The notes under the pieces are model-generated. The model was not told where the DNA came from and searched no databases. It saw only the letters and a program-made list of their open reading frames with translations. Positions 1-10,600 of a DNA stretch of 64,000 bases are shown here, in pieces; positions within the stretch are counted from its first letter, which is position 1; each line of letters begins with the position of its first letter. This stretch comes from an uncultured Flavobacteriaceae bacterium (GTDB taxonomy: Bacteria; Bacteroidota; Bacteroidia; Flavobacteriales; Flavobacteriaceae): positions 1 through 64,000 of the forward strand of contig CANNCA010000009.1 in assembly GCA_947503005.1 (NCBI GenBank). The letters run 5' to 3'. Made by a program: the position numbers and the translations under genes.

Positions 1-765
1 CGCCCCGCTGAAAGAACTCAGGTCGAACTTGATATAGGTCTCCCTGTTGCCCTGTTCCGTCCGTAGGATCGGGCCCAGGGGACTCGGGTTGCTAGCGCCC
101 ATCAGGTAGGTCGCCTCGATAAGGTCCGCGGGTCCTTCCATGGAACTACAGGTCACCGCAGGGTCGTCGCCGTCCACTAGGCCGTCGCAGTTGTTGTCGA
201 TGCCGTCGCAGACCTCCGTCGCATCCGGGTTCACGTTAGGGTCGTTGTCGTTGCAGTCCACATCACTAAAGAATCCGTCGCCATCATTGTCTATGTTTCC
301 AATATCTCCGGTTGTTAATATTAACTGTGGTGCTTGCGAACTCTCGTCAGAGGCAAAGGCAACATCATTGCCGTTGCTATGTTTGACTATAAGTGTTAAT
401 ATACCGTCACTGGCCAACCGCTTCACATTTAGATTCCAAGTCTTTATTTCGTCAAGACTATATGTACCTGAAATCGAGGCTAAGGGACCTCCTATCACAG
501 TAGGTTTGTTGCTCCCATTGAGACCTGTTTCCGTCCAACTTGAATCGCTTCCCAAAAACACTTCAACCACACCATTACCAGGATCACTGACCACTTGCAT
601 TTGTAAGACTGCCTGAGTAATCGGTTCACTAAAAGTACTCAGGTCGAACTTAAGGTAAGCCTCCCTATTCCCCTGTTCGACCCGTAAAATAGGACCAGTG
701 GGGCTAGGGTTAATCGAACCCTGTAAATAGGTCGCATCGATTAAAGTAGCAAACCCTTCCAAAGC
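1..765 (-). repeat. DNRLRE/CBM96-like copies 1 (partial) and 2, separated by a MopE repeat
   Basis: Copy 2 lies at about 315-765 and copy 1 at about 1-140, running off the edge. The shared signature is ATYL(M/Q)G, NPSP(T/L)GPILR, a YLKFDLSSF-like strand and KHSNGNDVAFASDE. The MopE linker at 170-300 shares a 58-base perfect match with 6081-6138 in the neighbouring gene. Confidence 0.75.
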
Positions 766-3700
766 TTCACAAGTAACGTCCAGATCAACATCATCAATCA
801 GACCGTCACAATTATTATCGATACCATCGCAGACCTCCAAAGCTCCAGGGTTTATCGCTGGATCATTGTCGTCGCAATCCACATCCGAACAGTAACCATC
901 ATTGTCCGCATCATCCGTTTGAGTACATCCTGAAGTTATAATACTGCAACCATTTTCGTCAATGATTTCCCCTGGAGGTGTGTTTGGACAGTTATCATTC
1001 GAATTATTTACATAACCCACTGGTGTTTCGCAAGCCACTATACTGTTATTGAAATCTCCCAAGCCATCACCATCAAGATCTGCATAAAAAGTACTTGACA
1101 ATTGTTCATCAATTTCACCATCGCCGTCATTGTCTATTCCGTCACATTCTTCAATATCACAAACATCACCTATTCCATCATTATCAACATCACTTTGGTT
1201 GGTGTTTGGCGTTTGAGGACAATTATCATCCTCATTTTTAATACCATCGCCATCTGAATCCCCGTCAATTATTAATTGAACAGTGGTGGATTTACCCAAA
1301 TAATCAATCGTCAGAATGTCCTCACCCTCACTTAAACCTTTTAGTAATCCATCATCTCCAACTTCTGCATTACCTTCTTCAAATGAATACGAGAAGTTCT
1401 CAACTTTAGAGATATCACGTTTGATTCCATCATCATATTGCCCAAATACTGTTAGTTCCAATTGCTCACCCACTGAAAGGTAAATAATACTTTTATCGAC
1501 TTCTATTGACTCTAAATTTGCATTGGTCGATACGATTATATGAGTAGAATCAAAAGCTGAATAACCATTTTCATCAAAGCCAACACTGACAATTTCCAAT
1601 CGACCTAAGGCAGTCTCCGGTATTGTGAAACCGAAGCTAGAGTTTGAAACATTTTCTGCCACATGGTTTTGCAAACGCGTTATGGAATTGCCCATAGCAG
1701 ATACAATATTTTGTATTCCATCGCTGCCATTGGCTTCAATTGCTACAGTCTGCCCCGCACTAAATTCTGCTCCCTCAATTGGAAGTACTATTGAAATATT
1801 TTCATCCGAATTGGAGGCTATTGGGCTATTCTGTGCATTAAAATCACTTGTCAGTACTAGAGGATTGAATCCTTGGCGCGAAAAGAATTCAGGATTCCTT
1901 GAATTCTCATTTAGTAAGTCGGCTGTATATTTCTGAATATCTTGATCTTTCGTCGAACTAATATGTGAAAGGTTATCAAAATTTGTCGTATTCTGAACAC
2001 CCCCTATTTGACTTTGCTTTGGCACAAAAATATCATGTTCGTCATTATTGTACAGATAACTACTTAAGGTGAAATTTTGATACGGAACATTATGGTATTT
2101 TATTTGGTTCGCTAAAAATGTAACAAAACTATCTAAAAGAATTCTGGAAGTTATTGCTTCGGTGGTTATCGTATGAATACTTATATTTTCGTATTTATCT
2201 GAATTACCACCTAATCTCAAACGGGTAATAAAATCGCTACTAGTACTTAAATCATCTATTACACCATTATTTGGATTAAATCCCACTTTCTCGCTTAGTA
2301 AATTTAGCCAGCCATAGGATGGGGATTTAAGTAAATCTGCCATTTGGGACCCAGAATGTGGTGTGTTATAAGTGATTAGTTTGTTAATATCATAATCATA
2401 GGAATTACTTTGAATATATTGTCTAGCCAACAAACCGCCATTACTATGTGCTAAAATATCCAGTTTTCCAGCTGAGATATTTTTAATTCGAGCAACTTCT
2501 TTTGCTCCCTGAAGATGATTCTTGAAAATTGTAGCATTTTTACTATTGGATTTATCATTAGGGTAGTTGGCAAAATATATTTGACCAACATCGTACATAC
2601 CACGGTCAATTAAGTCCTCTTTCATTTCTCCAAAAGCTTTTGTACCATTAGACCATATACCATGAACCATAACAATTGACGGTCTTACAATTTTAATCAC
2701 CAAATCCTCTATAATGGCTTCGGTTTCGGAATCAAAAAATTGTACCGTAACTTCCTTTTCCTTTTGATTTTCATTAGGGAAATATTCGGGATGATTATAG
2801 ATTATCGTAAGACTATCGTTAAGTATCTCTCCTAATTCAAAACTTCCAAATATTTCGGCGTTACCGTTTTCATCTTCTAGAATTTTAGCCGCTATTTTAT
2901 CATAGTTAAGTCCAGAATATTTAAATAAAGTCGAAGAAGAACCATCTGCTGCAATCTTTAGGTCATCTAGTTGTAGTTTATGTTCAATTAGCCGCGCATC
3001 AAAATTATATACCGATAAATTACAGGAATTTTCAGTATAACTCCCGGTAGGGAATCCATTCCAATTAGCCGAGCTATAAGCAACATCGTCTACTTGAATA
3101 CAAGTAAGGTTCGGATTATTAAATGCATCGTATGCCCAAAAGTCAGGACTCTTATTGTTTCCATTTTTAACATTTATACTTCTCAAGTCGTTGTTATTAG
3201 CGGATAAAAAATACAAATTGGATTGACCGGACAAATCCAAAGTTTTTAGCTTATTATTACTTACATCTACATAAACCAATTCTTTTTGACTAGATAAATC
3301 CAATTCTGTTAAATTATTATTCTTTATTTCTAACCATCCTAGAGATTCATTTTTAGATAAATCGATATCGGTCCATTTCGTAGAACTAATATCCAAATAA
3401 CCTAAAAGAGGAAGTACGGACAAATCAACATTAGCAATGTCAGTATTTTTAATAATCAAACTCCGAAGCAAGACATTTTTGCTCAAGTCAATACCAGTTA
3501 TCTTCAAATTTCTAAATGCAAGAGTTTCAAGTAAGGTATTTTGACTTAGGTCAAGATTAGAAATATTGGTGCCGCCAAAAGACAAAATTTTCAAATTGTT
3601 ATTCTTGCTTACATCTAATACGGACATAACTTCATCTCCAGTAAACCTTAAATCTTCCAACGAATTATTGGTTGTGACATCTATCGAGGTTAATTTTCCA

Positions 3701-4470
3701 CTTAAAGTCAGTTTCTCTAAATTAGAAGCTCCTCTTACATCGACACTAGCAAGTGCGGGACTAGAACCCGAATCTAAATTAATCAGTGATGTGGCTCCAT
3801 TCGCATTAATAAAATTTAAAAATTCATTGTATTCGCAGAAAACGTCCGTCAATGAATTGGATTCACTTATATCCAAAGAAGTTGTTGCAGTACGTATAAG
3901 ATTCAGCTCTTTCAATGCATTTGCACCGTTCAGTTTTATATTTGCCAAAGAACTAGCCGTAATTTCCAAAAATTCTAATGCGATATTTGTACTAACATCT
4001 AAATCTGTCAGACCAATTGAGGTAATTATCAAATACTCTAAAGAAATTGCTCCTGAAAGGTTTAGAGAATTTAGGTCATTATTACCTTGACAACGTAATT
4101 CTATTAGATTTTGATTGCTACTTAAATCTAAATCAACAATAGGGTTTTCTCCAACGCTGAGTGTTTCCAAAGCAATGTTGCTCGTTAAATCTAATGAGGT
4201 CAAATTATTTCTTCTTACATCCAAGCTTATCAAAGAACTAAAATCCTCTATGCCTACTAGGGATGAAATGTTATCGTTAAATAGATATAAGGAGGCTACA
4301 TCGCTAATATTTGCTGTGTCAACAAAACCATCCAACTGGTTGTCATAGCCCAAATTGATTAATGCTCTTTCAAAATTATCATCTGGAATAAATGTGCGCT
4401 GCGCCGTTAAATATGAAAAAGAAAAAAAAAGAAGAACTAAGAGTATTCCTTTTTGATGAATGCGCCCCAT
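1..4470 (-). CDS. Secreted LRR plus serine-hydrolase mosaic protein, C-terminus outside window
   Basis: Reads from ATG at 4468-4470 and stays open to base 1, so 1490 residues are visible and the end is missing. A signal peptide (residues 1-23) leads into leucine-rich repeats at about 25-485, with roughly 21-residue steps such as LTSLDLTSNIALETL. An alpha/beta-hydrolase domain follows: MVHGIWSNG from residue 601, nucleophile elbow AHSNGG with Ser676, Asp813 in HDIFVP and His836 in LSHISS. This is the residue order of PGAP1/lipase-like serine hydrolases. Then come an Ig-like stretch, thrombospondin type-3 and MopE-type calcium-binding repeats (CDGIDNNCDGLIDD), a DNRLRE/CBM96-like domain, another MopE and the start of a second DNRLRE. 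Bases 1-240 are about 62% GC against about 32-45% in sampled lines of the rest. The substrate is unknown. A T9SS sorting domain is expected beyond the edge by analogy with its neighbours. Confidence 0.85.
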   Translation of the reverse strand, partial: MGRIHQKGILLVLLFFSFSYLTAQRTFIPDDNFERALINLGYDNQLDGFVDTANISDVASLYLFNDNISSLVGIEDFSSLISLDVRRNNLTSLDLTSNIALETLSVGENPIVDLDLSSNQNLIELRCQGNNDLNSLNLSGAISLEYLIITSIGLTDLDVSTNIALEFLEITASSLANIKLNGANALKELNLIRTATTSLDISESNSLTDVFCEYNEFLNFINANGATSLINLDSGSSPALASVDVRGASNLEKLTLSGKLTSIDVTTNNSLEDLRFTGDEVMSVLDVSKNNNLKILSFGGTNISNLDLSQNTLLETLAFRNLKITGIDLSKNVLLRSLIIKNTDIANVDLSVLPLLGYLDISSTKWTDIDLSKNESLGWLEIKNNNLTELDLSSQKELVYVDVSNNKLKTLDLSGQSNLYFLSANNNDLRSINVKNGNNKSPDFWAYDAFNNPNLTCIQVDDVAYSSANWNGFPTGSYTENSCNLSVYNFDARLIEHKLQLDDLKIAADGSSSTLFKYSGLNYDKIAAKILEDENGNAEIFGSFELGEILNDSLTIIYNHPEYFPNENQKEKEVTVQFFDSETEAIIEDLVIKIVRPSIVMVHGIWSNGTKAFGEMKEDLIDRGMYDVGQIYFANYPNDKSNSKNATIFKNHLQGAKEVARIKNISAGKLDILAHSNGGLLARQYIQSNSYDYDINKLITYNTPHSGSQMADLLKSPSYGWLNLLSEKVGFNPNNGVIDDLSTSSDFITRLRLGGNSDKYENISIHTITTEAITSRILLDSFVTFLANQIKYHNVPYQNFTLSSYLYNNDEHDIFVPKQSQIGGVQNTTNFDNLSHISSTKDQDIQKYTADLLNENSRNPEFFSRQGFNPLVLTSDFNAQNSPIASNSDENISIVLPIEGAEFSAGQTVAIEANGSDGIQNIVSAMGNSITRLQNHVAENVSNSSFGFTIPETALGRLEIVSVGFDENGYSAFDSTHIIVSTNANLESIEVDKSIIYLSVGEQLELTVFGQYDDGIKRDISKVENFSYSFEEGNAEVGDDGLLKGLSEGEDILTIDYLGKSTTVQLIIDGDSDGDGIKNEDDNCPQTPNTNQSDVDNDGIGDVCDIEECDGIDNDGDGEIDEQLSSTFYADLDGDGLGDFNNSIVACETPVGYVNNSNDNCPNTPPGEIIDENGCSIITSGCTQTDDADNDGYCSDVDCDDNDPAINPGALEVCDGIDNNCDGLIDDVDLDVTCEALEGFATLIDATYLQGSINPSPTGPILRVEQGNREAYLKFDLSTFSEPITQAVLQMQVVSDPGNGVVEVFLGSDSSWTETGLNGSNKPTVIGGPLASISGTYSLDEIKTWNLNVKRLASDGILTLIVKHSNGNDVAFASDESSQAPQLILTTGDIGNIDNDGDGFFSDVDCNDNDPNVNPDATEVCDGIDNNCDGLVDGDDPAVTCSSMEGPADLIEATYLMGASNPSPLGPILRTEQGNRETYIKFDLSSFSGA

Positions 4471-4666
4471 AATGTTTTAGTAAAAAAATTAATAATTACT
4501 CCGTTAAAATATTCAAATAAGAAACTTAATGAAATGACAAAGAGATGAAATGCATTTATATTAGATATGTGACATCCCAATACAGATTTTACAGATGATC
4601 TAATTCAAAAACAACAAAGAGACCCAAAAATTGAATCTCCTTGTTTTATTGATACAATTTTAAATA
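4471..4666. other. Intergenic spacer with weak terminator-like hairpin
   Basis: AT-rich spacer between two minus-strand giant genes. A 7-bp stem (4616-4622 with 4636-4642, one G-U pair) lies 25-50 bases past the stop of the 3361-residue gene. A broken T-rich tail follows on the minus strand, so it may be a weak terminator. No exact TAnnTTTG box was found for the downstream gene. Confidence 0.4.
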
Positions 4667-7600
4667 TTACCGTTCTATCAGCATCTTTTTCTCGTGCGGT
4701 ACACCGTTAACGTCGAAGGTCCTGACCAGGTACACGCCACTGGGCAGTCCGGCCACGTCCATCTTGTACTCGCCCACCTTGCTCACTTCGCTCGCTGGTA
4801 CGGCCTGTAACAACTTGCCCGTCATGTCGTAGACGAAGATGGCGCTCATCTTCTCGGGCACTTTGAAGCCGATGTCCACCGCGCTCCTGGCAGGGTTGGG
4901 CCATAGGTTCAGCTCGTTGCCGTTAGGCGGTAGTCCGGAACCTGCCGTGGTGAGTATCAACTGTGGTGCCTGCGCCGTCTCGTCCGAGGCGAAGGCCACA
5001 TCGTTGCCGTTGCTGTGCTTCACGATCAGGGTAACAAGACCGCCACTGGGCAGTTGGGCCACGTTAAGGTCCCAGGTCTTGGTCTGGCCCACGCTATGGG
5101 TGCCCGTTATGGTCGCCAGGGCACCTCCCACTTCCGTAGGCTTGTTGCTGCCGTTAAGGCCGTTCTCCGTCCAGTTGGAACCGCTTCCGAGGAAGACCTC
5201 CAAGGTTCCGTTGCCGGGATCGCTCGCCACCTGCATCTTGAGCTGTGCCTGAATGATCGGTGCGTCGATGGATCCCATGTCGAACTTCAGGTAGGTCACC
5301 CTGTTGCCCTGTTCCACCCTTAGGATGGGTCCGGTAGGGCTCGGGTTGGCCGCTCCTTGAAGATAGGTGGCGTCGATAAGGTCCGCAGGCAGCTCTACCA
5401 CGTCGCAGTCCGTACCGGGGTCGTCCCCGTCCACAAGTCCGTCACAATCGTTGTCCTTGCCGTCACAGAGCTCCGGGGCCCCGGGAAAGACCGTTGGGTC
5501 GTTGTCGTCACAGTCCACGTCGTTGTCGAAGCCGTCACCGTCGTTGTCCACCGGTACGATGCTTCCGGCCGTAATCGTCAACCGGGGTGCCTGCGCCGTC
5601 TCATCGGAGGCGAAGGCCACGTCGTTGCCGTTGCTGTGCTTCACGATCAGGGTCAGCGGGCCGCCGCTCGTTAATTGGGCGACGTTCAGGTTCCAGGTCT
5701 TGGTCTGGCCCACGCTATGGGTACCCGTCAGCGTTGCCAAGGCACTGCCGACCGTACTTGGTCTGTTGGCTCCGTTGAGGCCCGTCTCGGTCCAGTTGGA
5801 ACCGCTCCCCAAGAAGACCTCCAAGGTTCCGTTGCCCGGATCGCTCGCCACTTCCATCTGTAGGGTCGCTTCGGTGACGGGTCCGCTAAAGGAACTCAGA
5901 TCGAACTTCAGATAGGTCTCCCTGTTCCCCTGTTCCACCCTGAGGATCGGACCTAAGGGACTCGGGTTGCTCGCACCCATCAAATAGGTGGCCTCGACAA
6001 GGTCCGCCGGACCGCTCATCGCATCACAGGTCACCGTAGGGTCCTGGTCGTCGATCAGACCGTCACAGTTGTTGTCGATCCCGTCGCAGACCTCCGTCGC
6101 ATCCGGGTTCACGTTAGGGTCGTTGTCGTTGCAGTCCAAATTGTTGGCTACGAATCCTGGTTGGATCGCGCACAACTGCGTCGCCCCGTCCGGATCGCCG
6201 AAACCGTCACCGTCCGAATCCACGTAAAAGGTGTCGGTCATCAAGCCATCGTCAACGATATCGTTACAATCGTTGTCCTTGCCGTCGCAGAGCTCGGGCG
6301 CTCCGGGATAGACCGTTGGGTCGTTGTCGTCACAGTCCACGTCGCTGAAAAAGCCGTCGCCGTCGTTGTCCACCGGTGCCTCCACGAAACTGAAGTTTAT
6401 CGTAACAGGGGTGCCCATGGTGCCGCCCAGTGCGTCCGCGCTATAGGGCGTGGCGGTCAGGGTGTACGGGCCTAAAGCGAACATATTGGGGTTGAAGTCC
6501 GTGCCGTTGTTGCCGAAGAGCGCAAAGGGTGCGAAGTTCTCCGTCATCGTATGGGACTGGGTCCCCGAAAGGACCATGTTGACGCTCTCCACATCGCCCG
6601 TTGTGAGCGCATCGATGTTCAGGTTCATGCTAAGGAACGAGCTTACGTCGATCGTGGCACCATCGGTCAAAGGACCGATAACGACATCGTTCTCCGCGTC
6701 GATTAAATTGAAACTTAGTACGGAAAGTACCGTTGGGGCTTCCTCGATTGTGATGGTCTGAACACAACTTGCTGAATTACCTGTCAAATCGGTCGCGGTC
6801 CAGGTTCTGGTGATTATTTGGCCGTCCAATGCATCGACAAAAGTCACTTCTTCGATACCTCCTTCATCGGTGGCGGATGCCGTACCAGTATTCGAGGGAT
6901 CCGTTGGATCGCCTGCGGCAATAGTGACATCGGCAGGGCAAACAATTACCGGTGGGGTCGTGTCCAGTTCAATTGTGACAGATACATTATACACTGTCTG
7001 ATTTTGCCCATTCTGTGCCGTTACCGTGTACGGAACGGATCCTTCTGAAAAATCTACCTGATCACCAGAAGCAGGATTTACCATGGCAAACTCCGAAGCG
7101 GTAATCATAGGTGAAAGCGCTCTTAAATTCGTTCCGAGTGACATGACCACCTGTATATCGGTACCAGAAATCGTTGTAGCCCCCACTTGATCCTCTATAG
7201 TAAAAGCAGTGATATTGCTGCCAGAATTTGGCATGAAGTTCACCGTTACCGTTTGTTGGCAAGTGTCCACATTTCCGGAACTATCGGTCGCGGTCCATTC
7301 GATTAAAGTAGTCTCTAAGGGAAAGGAGTAATTCTGTGGATTCAATGTCAATTCCATCGTGCTCGTATCTGGAAAGGTTGCTATACCAGATAGCGTTATT
7401 TGACCGTCACAATTGTCTACCACCGAAGGTGGTGTTATTTCAATTTCCAATGGCTGTCCACTCAAACTTGTTTGAACAATAGGCTCACTACAAGTCAAAG
7501 TTGGTGCTATTTCATCGACTACGGAAACTTCAGCGGTTACCGCCAGACTCTCATTACCGGCCTCATCCGTGACCATAAAGAATACCAATACAGGGCCACC

Positions 7601-10600
7601 CATATCAGAACAATCAAATTCGGTTTTTGAAGCGGTATAAATTAAGTCTTCCATCAAAGAGCAGTTATCAGTAGAAGGTGACAACGGATTATCCAACTGT
7701 TGCGGATCAAGCAATGCGATGCCGTTTGCGTCGAGCGCGATGGTAATGTTCTGTGCAGAGGCAATCGGTGCTTCTTCGTCATTTACCGTAATCAGTTGGT
7801 CGCAACTATCGGAGACATTACCTGCCTCGTCTGTGGCCGTCCACGTAATCGTGGTCTCCCCTACTGGGAAAGGGTCTGTTAAAGTTAGTAGTTCGCCATC
7901 GCTACGCACAAAATCGATGGTGATATTCTCAGGTTCGGAAATATTATCAGTTGCCATAGCAGGTGTGATAGGGAAACTTGCCTCACATAAACCTACCTCA
8001 TTGCTCATTACAATATCTTCTGGGCAGGTAATTGAAGGCGGTACGTCATCTATGGGGCAATTAAGATCGCCATCGGTGATGGACCAGCCAAAATTATCAA
8101 TTAGGTTTTGTCTTGCTGTTTCGCTTATACAGTATTGGCTGTTACCGCCATCAAAAGTTATGTTTTGGGGGATTTGGGTTTCATTCGGTTCAAGTGTATT
8201 CCAACCTATAAGTGTGCTGTCATAATTCGATTGAGAAAGACCAACATTTCTTAACATACTGGCCATACTTGTGTTTGATGTGGACAAGGACTCAATTCCA
8301 CTTATATCCCAACTTCCCAAATTTTGATCAAAGGCTATCGCATCTGAGAACATGAAACTCATATTTGTTACCTTGTTAACATTCCATTCGCCAATATCCT
8401 GATTGAACGATACGGCATTAGAAAACATGGTTCTCATGTTTGTTACTTTACTAACGTCCCAATCTCTTAAATCCTGATTGAAATCGGTGGCATTGGCAAA
8501 CATAACACTCATGTCGGTTACATTGGACACATTCCAATCACCTATACTTTGATCGAAAGCCGATGCACCATTGAACATGGATGACATATTAACAACGCTA
8601 CTTACCTCCCAACTTCCAATATCTTTATTAAATGAAGTAGCTCCTGCAAACATAGCTCTCATGGAAGTTACGCTACTAACATCCCAAGTATCTAAATCTT
8701 GATTGAATTCTCTAGCACCCCCAAATAACAGTGCCATTTGATTTACATTTGAAACGTTCCATTTATCAATATTTTGATTGAACAACAATGCATTGGAAAA
8801 AGTTGCAAACATTCCCACTACATTGTCTGTGTCCCAGTTCCCAATATTTTGATTAAACAAAATTGCATTTTGGAACATCCATGCCATCTCGGTAATACTA
8901 GAAATATCCCAAGAATTAAATTCCGCTGTGCCAATTAAGGAGGAGCAATCTCTAAACATTGAAGACATAGTTGTAGTCATTGAAAGATCAGGTGTGTCGT
9001 TGGCCGTGACATCTAGATTTACACACCCGTAAAATGCAGAACTCATATTAGTCCATTTAATAGCCCCCCATTGTTCAATTGTTACTATTTTTTCCTTGTC
9101 TCCAACATTATTAAAATATATTCTCGGGAAATCACCTGAAATGCTAATTGTATGAATTCCGATACTAGTATAGGTATGGGAAGCATCTCCAGTTTGACTA
9201 ACCTCAACTGTGCCATCACCCCAGTCTATTGTATAATTATAACCACTACCTGTAGTCGGTATAGTAATACTTTCATTGGCCGTTGTGGTTTGCCAAGTGG
9301 TCACAAATGCTCCAGGAATTAACCCTTGCTCACCGATCAATGCCAAATCATTACCATCTCCACCAACATAGCTAATAGTACCTGTAAAATCACCAAAAAC
9401 TACTTCCTCACCTTCTGCCAAGGCTTCAAAAGAGCCTATGATGGCATCTGTACCGTCGTTATCGATCAATACGATTTCATCACCATCCCCATTGCTGTAA
9501 CCACCTAAAAGATTTAAGGTCGCTCCATTTATTGTGACCGAACCAGTAACTATGATTTGGTCATGTTCGGTACCCGGAGTCGCCCCATTAACTTCGGCAT
9601 CGAATACACTTTCGCTTTCGAAAACTAAATTGCCTGTATTCAGCACGCCAGGGCTAGTGCCAGGTACTATGGTAGATGTACCGCGTAATACTACTGGTCC
9701 TTGAATATTACCCTCTCCTTTTAAAATCGAATTAAAGAATCCGGCCTCACCGAACGTAATAGCTATGCTCGCATCATTTGTGTCAAAAAAACCATTATTA
9801 ACATTGAGACCGGCCACCTGTATATTTGCATTTTCTGCGATGGTGGTCTCCAAATCATTTAAAACCAGGATAGCTCCTACTCTGGACAAATCTAAATTCG
9901 GACCCAATGTTATTGTATTGTTACCTCCTTCACCATTAAAAAATATACCGTTTGGCGTAGCTGGCAAGGGAATTTCCACTGTATTTTCATTAATTTGAAC
10001 GGAACCTGTAACACCTGAGGATATCGTATTCGTTACATTGGTAATTCTCAAATTATTGCCATTGGTTGAAATTTCAAAAGCATCATCAGAATCACCACCA
10101 TTGGCGTCAGAGATAATTAATTGGCCATTACCGTTGAGGGTTACCAAAGTTTCTATTGGGTCCGGAACAACCAATTCTCCTGCATATTCAAATATGGCTA
10201 CTTTACCCGATTGACCCATAAAATCTGGAGTTCCCATTACAAGGACATTACCTACTTTGTTCATGGCAACGTCTTGACCTACACCTGCATATATGGGCTG
10301 ACCCACTTGTTGCCATGTATTGTTGACCCATTGATAGACCCTGCCTGGTTGTATAAAATTACCAATCAATACCACATCACCAATACCGTTGATATCTACT
10401 TGATAACCAGGTTGTTCATTCGGAAAAACTGACAAGTTATTTCCCATTTGTGTCCAGTCGCCATTTGCAAACTGAAATACTTTGGCGTACCTACCTGCAT
10501 TTGCACCAATAACCAGACGATTTCCTGTATCATTAAGGCTGACCCCTACACCAAAAAAATCACTATTAGCATCACCAACAATATCGTTTCCTAGTTGTGA

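Noticed and set aside
5367-5915. Long plus-strand open frames opposite the GC-rich DNRLRE region (also 140-616 and 4839-5252)
   Set aside because: They are mirror images of repetitive coding sequence, recur with each DNRLRE copy, and have no promoter or domain signal.
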